Positions 54,101-61,777 of a DNA stretch of 64,000 nt are shown piece by piece. A model generated the notes under the pieces. That model made no database searches. It was not told the origin of the DNA and saw only the letters and a list, made by a program, of their open reading frames with translations. The stretch spans positions 11,971,001-12,035,000 of the forward strand of contig NC_089991.1 in NCBI RefSeq assembly GCF_036417845.1, given 5' to 3'. Origin of the DNA: Apteryx mantelli. Taxonomy: Eukaryota > Chordata > Aves > Apterygiformes > Apterygidae. Position 1 is the first letter of the stretch. Each line of letters begins with the position of its first letter. A program made the position numbers and the translations under genes.

Positions 54101-57100
54101 ATGCTCTTGCCTCCTGGAGACTAGGGATCTATCTAGTCTCTGGGAGGCATGTGGAAACCAACTCCAGTGTGGCTAAGGAAGAATACTGACTGCTGGAAAA
54201 GCAGAAGCAGCCAGCAGGAAACACCACTATGCAGATACATGAATGACAGCAGGGAAAGGAAAATGTTTCATCCTAACCAGTAATTGTCCCAACATGCATA
54301 GATCAACTAAGCTAGCAGGAAAACACTGGTTTCTGAAAAAGGTTATTATCACTCTGCATGCCTGTCTGTTGTTCTGCTCCCTTGACAATTTAGCTCACTG
54401 TCCAATACAAGCAGTCTTTTATATACATTTATAAATAGATGCTGCATACAAATTAATCTCAGCTGTTTCTTGCAACCTTTGTATGAAAGATGGATGACCA
54501 ATGGAGAGAGTTTGCATCTTATCAGAGGCTGGTGGAACAGAGCGAGAGTGAGCTGGACGAAGAGCACGTGGGCAGACTGATGAGGCGCAGAGGTGGGAGA
54601 GCCAGGGAAGTGCTCTCTTTGGCCTGGTCAGAAGGCCACATCTAGAGAACAAGGAAAACAGATCCACAGGAAACCAGATCTCATTACTTCCATTTCTCCC
54701 AGAAAAAAATTGTTATTTGCACAATTCAGCTCTGGTTACAGCATGAGTTTGTCTAATTTGCTTCTAGACTGAGTGAAAATAAAGAGACCTTGCTGGGAGG
54801 GTGTTTCCCCCCCCGCTCCCCCACACCTCAGCTTAGTCTCAAAAAGAAATATCTATTTCATATAACTGATTGATTTGTTCAAACCAGCAAGCCTTCCTTG
54901 CAAGCTAATAAGAGATGTACTTTAGAACAAATACTATAGCTGTTGGGCAAGGCTTATCTAAAAGTCAACATGGGTCAGAACACCAAATACTCACTACCTT
55001 GTTTCCAAGCTCATTTTATGAGTTTCAGAATCAATCATAGCTACTACTTCCTATGAATCAGATTTTTGGAGGCGTATCCTTTAGCATCCTTGTAGAGTGC
55101 TTTTCCCACTTGTGCAATCTCATCTGGTAGGACTTGAACTCTGCAGCTCATAATAAAGAAGATAAATATTCCTAGTAATTATAATGGAGAAAAATATTAG
55201 AGTTGCTAGATCTGATTATAAACCCTTAAAGTCACTGTACCCTCTTCAATACAGGATAACACCAGCTGCTCCACAGACTTTCAAATTACACATGATCTTT
55301 CTAACTATGCAATGTCTATAGAATGGAGCATTCATTTCTCCTTCATTTGATTACCTTTTTACACTGTAACAAGGGTGCAAACTGCATATGTTTTATCTCA
55401 AGATGTAAACTAAGCTGTAGCTTAATTTATAAATCACAGAGCATGTAAATAGTTCAGAGAATAAGATCTCTTACCATTCTGCTACAGTGCAAGTAAACTC
55501 AGCAACTATATCTACAAGTTGCCGCTGTAACTACAAGCGATTGTTCCATTTGCTGGTGATGCGTTATGCCAGCAATTATATGTCTTCACATGCAACACCC
55601 TTAAGCCCAATTCCAATGACTACTTCCTGCTTGAGACTACACTCCCTATTTCAGGCTTCATTGCAAGTCAGCATGGGAAAGAAGTGAAAACTTTTCACAT
55701 TAAAGATTTTCAGGAGCAGAAAAAAAAAATCAGGAGAACAGCAAGCTAAAAGTCCAGGGTGGAAGCCTTTTATCAAGGCTAGTTTTATAATTTTCTGTGT
55801 TTAGAAGAAAATGCTAGATATAAGGAGTGAACTATTTTTATGATGCCCAATGTCAAACACCTAACCTTGATCAACTGGCTACACAGGCTCTTTAACCAGT
55901 TTCCCTGCTTATCCACATTGTTCAAAAGGTAGCATCACTGATGCCATCAGTGGCTAAAATAATACAAACTGAATATGGAATGTGTTCATTTTTGCTAGAT
56001 TTTTGTTTTTTCAAAGATTCATTATATAAATATTTGCAAGTTCTTTGACCACTTAGATAAACATAGGTAGAGATGTTACATACAAGTTATCATACCTCTG
56101 TCACTGAAGTCATCCACCAGCACTATCTCTGCTATCAGCTCAGGAGGGGAGCGGTTTAAGACACTGTGCACTGTCCGGAGGAGGGAGGACCATCCTTCAT
56201 TGTGGAACGGTATTATCACGCTAGTGTTTGGAAGCGTCTCCAGGTACAGTTTATTCTTGCAGCTGGACATAGATAGAATAAGGTCAACGGTGGTGCCAAA
56301 AAAACACTAGCACTTTCATATTAATTACCATCAAGTAACTCATTTTCTACAACTCAAATTGATGCAAGGTACCTGAAAAAACACTTGTTAAGACATTGTT
56401 GGCTTGATCTACTTTACCAGACCAAAAAATTCTGTGCAAAACAAGAACAGTTAATTGCCAGCAAGTAGCACTTCACACCAGTTATTAGAAGGATCTATCA
56501 TGTGCTGAAGCTGCTTTTAAAGAAAGGGCTGATTACAGCTCGAGATGCAGAAGTCTAAACTACTTGTTCTTCTAAGATCTTATCCTTACTCCTCAAAGAT
56601 CACCGGGAAGAGGAATTTCTATGCACAAAGTGGTTTCAAAAGCTGAACGTGTCACTTCTGTTCTAGGCACTATCAATACATTGATCTAGCCCACTTATTC
56701 CCACTTTTCAGAGAAGCCAGTCACTAATCACCTGTATAACATTCATCCAGCATTTTTTTAAAAAAAAATATACAAAGGAAGTAGGATTTTGTGAGATACA
56801 CACATTGTGAACAAGAGATGGAAGAGGTGGGATAATCTCATGGTAAAAAAACAGCTCAATAAGAAAACCCAGTGCCCTCAGTAGTAGATCAGCCCCCAAG
56901 CTCTGTAACAGACCTCCTTTGTCATGCTGGACAAGTTATTCAAATCAGACTTTTCCTGAACAACCAGGTATGTTTTCCTCATTCTGCAGTGGGTCTAATT
57001 TGATACCATGGACCAGTTCTGCAGACTGGAGTCAAGAAAGCTGGGTTCTGAAAACAAAGCACTACATAACTTGGATAATGCTGAAGAGTCAGGTGTGCAG

Positions 57101-60100
57101 TGTCCCCTTATGGATCCCTTGAGTTTGTGGGTATTTCCCCACTCCGTTAATCTCTCCTGAATTGTGAAATGGAGGTAATGCTCCCTTGCCTTGTGGGAGT
57201 ATTCTTGAAGTAGTCTTCTGAACAAAAATTCAAACTACTGCAATAAGAGCACTGTTTATTTTCCTGTAGCTGCGACCTTCAGAGTGGAGTTTGAATGTTT
57301 TAAACAGGTAAGATCTAAGGCCATATAACAAGCAACTGCAGTTAAAAAACCATACCCAGCAGCCATCAGCTAGGGGACAGATATCTATTATATTCGCAGC
57401 GCCCTGTGCTGCATTCAGCGCAACGCAGACCGAGGCGATCATGTGAGTAGAGACTTTTAGAACACATTAAAGGCCAACATCCCCAGCAGGGCAGGCTGCA
57501 TGCTTTAAACCGCTGGGTGAAGGAGGTCACACTCCAGTCACGTCCCAGCCACAAAACCAGACCGACTGCATAGCATGCACTAGAGATGATTTGCAGCATC
57601 CCTCCTCCCAAGCAGTTAACTAGGCTATCAGTACATGCACAGTGCAGTGCAGGCGTGCACGTAACTCCCTCCCTGCTTCCCAGAAAGACAGATGGGAAAG
57701 AAAGGGGCTCTGACAGCAGCAGCTCGTTCTTGGTACCTTTCTCAGGAAAAGGAGAAGGATGCACCTATGTTCATATACATGCTCAATAAATCCCGTGACT
57801 GTGGTGCCTGTGTGAAAGGACAGTACCTTACTCTGGGTCTAATGAATTGTCTTGGGGTGCTGCCAACAGCCTGCAGGCTACAGCTGCAACACACAGATGC
57901 AAGAGGCACAAAATAAAGCTGCATGGACTGCTTTCATCCAGCCCTTGACATTGCAACCTTAACATTCTTCTGAAGCAGCTACTGGCTATAATTCTGTTAA
58001 CATATGAAACAGAAGTGCCAAAACCTCTTCTTGCCTTTCTTAAACTAGAATTCTCATTTTCTGAACAGCTCTAACAAGTGGCAAACTTCAGCTTTTACCA
58101 CTATTAAGCACACAGAGAAGCTGTTTCCCTCCAGTTATCACATCTACAATTGCTTTAGAAGATTTGTAAGATTAGCATTTAATATTTAAAAACCTAGCAG
58201 CATTTAAAGAGAGCGTTAACAGGGGAATGCATAACCCCTGAAACAAAAGGCCATACATCTTACATGTGCACCAGGCAGATCTGTCTCCCTCCCACCCTCC
58301 CCAGGTTTCCATGATTAAGAGAAGAGAGAGGTGAAACACTATTCATAATATATAGGACCACACAAAACATTCAGAGGTGAGCTGGATCAGTGAGGAGCAC
58401 GAATGTTCAGAAACGTCAAGGGAGACGGACCCTGCCAGGCGATGCATCCCAGCTGGCAGCGCCTCCAGCGAAGGCGAAAGCCCGTCAGAGCTAATACAGA
58501 GAAGAGGGCTCACTGCTCTTCTGGGACTGAACTCGAGCAAGGGCAGAAAGAGCCTGCTAACGCACAGCTGCTCCAGCACCTCACCCGCTTCTGCAAATAC
58601 ACTGGTTGCTTCTCTGTCCTTCCCCAGGCCATCTGTTGGGAGAACCCCGCTGTGGCCCCCACAAAGCTTGGAAATTGAGATGCTACTGCACGAGCAGCCA
58701 AATTCACATGTGGGTAAAGGGACAGGGCAGGTGATTGCTTCCCCCAGTTCACCTTCTGCTTATACTCCCCTCTGCCTGTTAGCATATTCCCAGGCTACAA
58801 AGTTTCCACTCCCTCTTCCATGAAGTAAAAGGTTAGGTAAAATAAGAGTGCTCTAACACATGGCTCACTTTTCTATAGCGCTCTTTATGGACTTCATCTC
58901 AGCCAAACTTCATTATAAATTGCCTTCATCAAGTGCCCAATAACATGGAACATATATTTCAAGTACTTTTTTTTTTTGTAAATGGGCAGGGAATGCACAG
59001 CAGACCTTTTCAATCATTAATTCCTTTACTCCAGATCTCCATTATCTATAAGCCTGTTCCTTTCCTAGCTAATCCTAGCATCCATTATACACATGCTGTT
59101 TATTTTCTCCTTGGGGCCTCCACAATTACAGCTTGCTACACTGGGTGAGTGTGTGTCAAGAAACAAGCAAAACCAGCTGCAGTGGTATCGTTAATCTGTT
59201 TAAATTGCTGGTGACCCAGACACTTCACTTATTAATTTTAACTGGGGAACTGGAGCCTGAAGTTTCACGTTTTTAAAAAGTTTAAGTAGCAGAATTAGCA
59301 ATGAGGAGTCAGCAGCTTCGTGAAACATTAGGGAACATGAGGCAGTATATTAAACCCTCAAGTGAGGGAATACTGGCATTGTCTAAAGCTTAAATTCTGA
59401 GAGCCCACAGCAGCCCGCAAAAATGGGGGCCAGGCAGAATTTAGGTTAGTGAACACGCAAACTGTATTTCCTAGAATGCTGATTATAAGCTGACCAAACT
59501 TCTTCAGTTACCTGATTGATCTCTATATTTAAACATTTCAGCTGCGTGCCTAAAACATTTATGGAGCTGTATTCACCACTCAGTTTATGAATATACATTG
59601 AGAAAGGGTGTCAGGATAGTGTATTTGATTAGTTCACTGCGGCAACAGAGGTGGTGATCTCTCAAAAGTGCAGCTAATGCAAATTGTAAAACCTGATTTC
59701 TGGAAATTATACTTTGGAAATAAAGTGGATGTTGAATTCACCACCCAAAATGACTTTAAACAAAATGAGCTTTCTTTCAAATGTCTAACGAGGCCCTCAG
59801 ATTTTAAATACTGTGTGCGCAGTATTTAAAAACTCCTGCAGCTTTGTGCAAGATACACACACACACACACACACATATAGGTTCAATCCTAACTGAAGCA
59901 CTTTCGCTAAAGAAAATCTCCTTCCTGCTTGCACAAAATCCAGTTTGATGCCATCTTAAGAGATAATGTCCAAAATTAGATGACTTTAAAAGCCAGCATT
60001 CAACTGGAACTAGTTTCTATTCATTACCCTTGGTGAGATTTTTTATGAAGATAACATCAGTTGGGACAAAACTTTTTCATACGTAGTTCAGTGGAGTTGC

Positions 60101-61777
60101 TCAAATCTTGTTTTGATATTCCATATATTGGTTTCTTCTCCTAAAATTTTCCAGATTGGAGATGCCCTGAACTGGTGCAGAATTCCAGAGGGCAGCTCTG
60201 GATGTTATGTCATGTTCAGCTAGAAGCCAAAGAATGAACTAGAGCAGGTATTTAGTGACAAAGTGATCGTCTGACTACTCTTGGGGCATTTGTCAGGTAA
60301 GCTAGACCTTTATATCACTTTCCAATACAGAAAGAAATAGCTCTATCTTTTTTAGTTGCTATAGTTGCTGACTATGTCAGTGGACTCAGGAACTAAACTG
60401 GCACATGCTGGGAGAGACAAAAGGAAGTAGACACCTTGAGGTTAAGTGTATGATTCCTTTTGTGCATGGCTGCAAGTTTCTGGTAATTTTAAGTTCTCTG
60501 GAATTGAAAGGCTTTTTCTGATCTGCCTCCTCCACCTCCCATGACAATGATTGCATGCTGTCCTTTACTAAGGAATAAGCAGTGCTAACAGGACCCCAGC
60601 TATGAGAGGCTTGTATTTGACGGACAAAGGTGCAAGAGTCCAGCATAAAAACAAAAACCGAAAAACCCCACCATACACACACTCCTGCAGATGTGGTAAT
60701 TTAAGGCCTGTAAACTTTCACATGTAGAAACATAAACCAAGTACTCACTTTGGATGTCTGATGTCTGGAAGGGAACGATTCAGAGAAATTTTATCGCTCA
60801 CAAAGATATTAAAGCCATTTTCCCTGTATGCCTGGTCCACTCGCTCTGCATCAGTCATTGGATAAGGTTTTCCCTGTTCTCCATTTCCTATGGATAGATG
60901 AAAAGTAAACATGCATCACTATTACTAATTGGTGCTTAACTGGCCAGAAACATATATTAGAAGGACAGCAGTCACCTTATCATCCTTTGAAAATTCCTCT
61001 ACTAGTTTTGTATTCATAGGTACATAGCAATCCTATTTGATACGCAGTTTTGCTACAAACCACTCAGCTGTGCAAAGCACAGAAGTTAAAACTAAGGGGT
61101 AAGGGGGTGATGGCAAGACCAGGGAAGATGTATGGAATATTTTTTGATTCACAGCAGGAGAATACACATGGTTTAAATTCCTCATCACTGCTGCTTTCTT
61201 CAGCGCAGATGGATATGTATATTTAACAACCTGAGCTCTTGCAGGGAGGAGGTAGAGCCTTTGCAGACACGCCAGTGCAAAGCTGTCACATTCAGAAGAG
61301 CTGCCCTTTTGTATGACGCAGGACAAAACCCAGGACTATGGAATAAAAGTCTTGCAAATGTTATCATCTAGAACATTTTTCTTACACTTCTTCCTTCCTG
61401 GAGCTCTTGTTTTTATCAGATGCACAGTCGTACCTATATTTTGTAAGCTTTTTAGAATCAATACTGCACCTATCCTAAAAGTACAAAGATGTTACCAACA
61501 TCCTTTTATCCAAGATGGTTATTTTGGAGGTGGGGGAAAAGGCTTTAACTGCAATAACTGTTGCATCATGGCAGGAACATCATCTCAACCCAGAAGCTGT
61601 TCTGCTTTCAGCCTACCAAATAAAATCAAACTAATTTACGATCCATACTGAGATGTATTTATAGTAATCTTACATACCTACACGTTCGGAGTCCCTCCTT
61701 ATAGCTTCTTTGTTATGCCAGTCCTTTTTTCTTTCTCCATCAAAGTAAGGGTCTTTCTTTTGTCTCACATATGCCGC
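17967..61777 (-). CDS. GALNT10: GALNT10, polypeptide N-acetylgalactosaminyltransferase 10, exons 2-12 (5' end outside the window)
   Basis: Eleven exons (61678-61777, 60749-60887, 56096-56262, 37811-37996, 35725-35908, 34714-34831, 24372-24479, 22124-22345, 21241-21357, 18901-19050, 17967-18134) join to 1659 bases, 552 codons plus stop. The enzyme transfers GalNAc from UDP-GalNAc to Ser/Thr of proteins in the Golgi, preferring already glycosylated acceptors (family knowledge). In the visible numbering the stem is 1-80, the GT-A domain about 91-330 with metal-binding DSH at 183-185, GalNAc-T motif WGGEQ at 288-292 and H316, and the ricin-type lectin domain about 409-552 with QLW 491-493 and QQW 531-533. 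Human GALNT10 is 603 residues by memory, so about 50 residues with the signal anchor are missing beyond the right edge. Adjacency to SAP30L supports isoform 10. Confidence 0.96.
18135..18900 (-). other. GALNT10: GALNT10 intron 11
   Basis: 766-base intron, GTGAGT to CTCCAG. Its 5' end is an AC/GT repeat. No repeat family or further exon was seen. Confidence 0.9.
18872..18896. repeat. AC/GT dinucleotide repeat abutting the GALNT10 exon 11 donor
   Basis: About twelve AC units with one interruption. Read on the gene strand it is a GU repeat beginning directly at the splice donor GTGAGTGTGTGTG. Confidence 0.9.
18901..19050 (-). CDS. GALNT10: GALNT10 exon 11, middle repeat of the lectin domain
   Basis: Encodes [20 protein letters not shown], then [20 protein letters not shown] and [10 protein letters not shown]. 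It holds the beta repeat with FCFDA, the cysteine pair, and QLW 491-493 (a QxW motif of ricin-type lectins). The acceptor is GGCAG ending at 19051. The donor GTGAGT at 18900-18895 runs straight into a GT repeat. It is 150 bases, phase 0 at both ends. Confidence 0.96.
19051..21240 (-). other. GALNT10: GALNT10 intron 10
   Basis: 2.2 kb intron, GTAATA to GGCAG. Unique sequence with an AT-rich, TTAATATGCA-containing block near 20760-20860. No exon signal beyond chance short frames. Confidence 0.9.
21241..21357 (-). CDS. GALNT10: GALNT10 exon 10, first repeat of the lectin domain
   Basis: Encodes [20 protein letters not shown] then [19 protein letters not shown]. This is the alpha repeat of the ricin B-type domain, with GLCVDT matching the family CLD-type start. 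The acceptor is TTTCAG ending at 21358 and the donor is GTAATA at 21240-21235, the weakest GT donor of the gene. It is 117 bases, phase 0 at both ends. Confidence 0.95.
21358..22123 (-). other. GALNT10: GALNT10 intron 9, GC-AG type
   Basis: 766-base intron that begins GCAAGT at 22123 and ends TATTTCAG at 21358. Apart from the GC, the donor matches the consensus closely (AG before it, AAGT after), as is usual for working GC donors. A MIR-like fragment may lie near 21695-21735. Confidence 0.9.
21690..21740 (+). repeat. Possible short MIR-like fragment
   Basis: CTTACAGATGGGAAAGCTAA followed by GGAGCAGAGTAG resembles the MIR core TTACAGATGAGGAAACTGAG. Only about 45 bases match, so this may be chance. 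Confidence 0.3.
22124..22345 (-). CDS. GALNT10: GALNT10 exon 9, linker from catalytic to lectin domain, GC donor
   Basis: Encodes [20 protein letters not shown], then [40 protein letters not shown] and [14 protein letters not shown]. It holds the VAEVWMDEY signature and the WFM..W..PKFYPP region before the lectin domain. The acceptor is CACAG ending at 22346. The donor is AG then GCAAGT, a GC donor: only this cut joins in phase to exon 10 (IRNVG), and no GT in the right phase is near. Confidence 0.94.
22346..24371 (-). other. GALNT10: GALNT10 intron 8
   Basis: 2.0 kb intron, GTAAGT to CACAG. Nothing recognisable besides short A and T runs. Confidence 0.9.
24372..24479 (-). CDS. GALNT10: GALNT10 exon 8, end of the catalytic core
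   Basis: Encodes [20 protein letters not shown] then [16 protein letters not shown]. His 316 in SRVGHIYR is the third metal ligand of the family. The exon is 108 bases, phase 0 at both ends. The acceptor is CACAG ending at 24480 and the donor is GTAAGT at 24371-24366. Confidence 0.96.
27349..27384. repeat. 14-base tandem repeat, 2.6 copies
   Basis: Units GTGCTGTGATTACA and GTGCTGCAATTACA, then GTGCTGCA. Small intronic tandem duplication. Confidence 0.75.
32675..32693. repeat. Poly-A run
   Basis: About nineteen A on the plus strand inside GALNT10 intron 7. No target-site duplication or SINE body was seen beside it. Confidence 0.8.
34714..34831 (-). CDS. GALNT10: GALNT10 exon 7, Gal/GalNAc-T motif
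   Basis: Encodes [20 protein letters not shown] then [19 protein letters not shown]. It holds the substrate-binding PVMAGGLFA stretch and WGGEQYE, the Gal/GalNAc-transferase motif that binds the sugar; Gln instead of the common Asn after GGE is also found in mammalian GALNT10 as I recall it. The acceptor is TTAAG ending at 34832 and the donor is GTGAGC at 34713-34708. It ends in phase 0. Confidence 0.96.
34832..35724 (-). other. GALNT10: GALNT10 intron 6
   Basis: 893-base intron, GTAAGT to TTAAG. The plus-strand 83-codon frame at 35137-35388 and its antisense partner have no known motif. Confidence 0.9.
35725..35908 (-). CDS. GALNT10: GALNT10 exon 6, catalytic domain
   Basis: Encodes [20 protein letters not shown], then [20 protein letters not shown] and [21 protein letters not shown]. 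The [13 protein letters not shown] stretch is typical of GALNT10. From memory the human protein has DDFRYETQ where this one has DHFGYETQ. The acceptor is TTCAG ending at 35909 and the donor is GTAAGT at 35724-35719. Confidence 0.96.
35909..37810 (-). other. GALNT10: GALNT10 intron 5
   Basis: 1.9 kb intron, GTAAGC to TTCAG. No repeats or RNA genes recognised. Confidence 0.9.
37811..37996 (-). CDS. GALNT10: GALNT10 exon 5, metal-binding DSH motif
   Basis: Encodes [40 protein letters not shown] and [22 protein letters not shown]. The DSH motif (visible residues 183-185) coordinates Mn2+ and UDP-GalNAc, and REGLIRTR is a family signature. The acceptor is ATACAG ending at 37997 and the donor is GTAAGC at 37810-37805. 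Confidence 0.96.
51104..51200 (+). mobile_element. Relic of CR1 LINE reverse transcriptase, short fragment
   Basis: One frame reads [20 protein letters not shown] then KWTVRWIQ. This matches the fingers/palm boundary of CR1 reverse transcriptases, which read like KAFDTVSHSIL..KL..GLD.WT.RWI. The match stops after about 30 codons and a flanking deletion or rearrangement seems likely. No other CR1 part is adjacent and no element is intact. Confidence 0.55.
53105..53165 (+). repeat. Possible MIR-like fragment
   Basis: GCACTATTATCGCCACCTAT followed by GGAAACTAGCAGAATAAGAG resembles the MIR segment that runs from TATTATCCCCATTTTACAGA to GGAAACTGAGGCACAGAG. Weak, about 50 bases. Confidence 0.3.
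56096..56262 (-). CDS. GALNT10: GALNT10 exon 4, start of the GT-A catalytic domain
   Basis: Encodes [20 protein letters not shown] then [20 protein letters not shown] and [15 protein letters not shown]. This is the nucleotide-sugar-binding start of the GT-A fold, with the invariant [13 protein letters not shown] and VDDFSD stretches. The acceptor is TCCAG ending at 56263 and the donor is GTATGA at 56095-56090. Confidence 0.96.
57015..57230 (+). repeat. Old MIR-like SINE relic
   Basis: Parts appear in MIR order on the plus strand: CTGGAGTCAAGAAAGCTGGG, then after a diverged middle CCGTTAATCTCTCCTGAATT, GTGAAATGGAGGTAATGCTC, and CCTTGTGGGAGTATTCTTGA. They match the MIR stretches for the gained tRNA-related region, TTAACCTCTCTGAGCCTCAG, TGTAAAATGGGGATAATA and the region after it. 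Strongly decayed. Confidence 0.5.
59854..59874. repeat. AC dinucleotide repeat
   Basis: About ten uninterrupted AC units in GALNT10 intron 3; a likely polymorphic microsatellite. Confidence 0.9.
60749..60887 (-). CDS. GALNT10: GALNT10 exon 3, end of stem
   Basis: Encodes [20 protein letters not shown] then [20 protein letters not shown] and PDIRHP, plus two bases of an Asn codon. The [16 protein letters not shown] segment is typical of the family just before the catalytic domain. The acceptor is ATAG ending at 60888 and the donor is GTGAGT at 60748-60743. Confidence 0.95.
60888..61677 (-). other. GALNT10: GALNT10 intron 2
   Basis: 790-base intron, GTATGT to ATAG. Nothing further recognised; the 97- and 112-codon frames inside overlap on opposite strands and have no family features. 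Confidence 0.9.
61678..61777 (-). CDS. GALNT10: GALNT10 exon 2, stem region
   Basis: Encodes [20 protein letters not shown] then [13 protein letters not shown] and the first base of a Gly codon. This is the lumenal stem, less conserved than the catalytic part; the N-terminal residues differ from human. The acceptor is AAAG ending at 61778, preceded by a long pyrimidine tract. The donor is GTATGT at 61677-61672. Frame from 61777 agrees with all later exons. Confidence 0.92.

Larger units (their letters stand above)
37997..56095 (-). other. GALNT10: GALNT10 intron 4, the largest in the window
   Basis: 18.1 kb intron, GTATGA to ATACAG. It holds a probable CR1 reverse-transcriptase relic near 51.1 kb, a possible MIR-like fragment near 53.1 kb, a T-run near 48843-48858, and otherwise unique AT-rich sequence. 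Open frames up to about 136 codons (42546-42956) show no family features. Confidence 0.9.
56263..60748 (-). other. GALNT10: GALNT10 intron 3
   Basis: 4.5 kb intron, GTGAGT to TCCAG. It contains a MIR-like relic at about 57015-57230, a 21-base AC repeat at 59854, and a slightly GC-richer patch at 58380-58800 with a 148-codon chance frame lacking any motif. Confidence 0.9.

Noticed and set aside
55060..55165. Possible tRNA-like B box (GGTAGGACTTGAACTCTGCA)
   Set aside because: No A box at the right distance and no cloverleaf can be folded around it.
58377..58823. 148-codon plus-strand open frame in GALNT10 intron 3
   Set aside because: Ser/Pro-rich without motif, overlapped by other frames on both strands in a mildly GC-rich patch.
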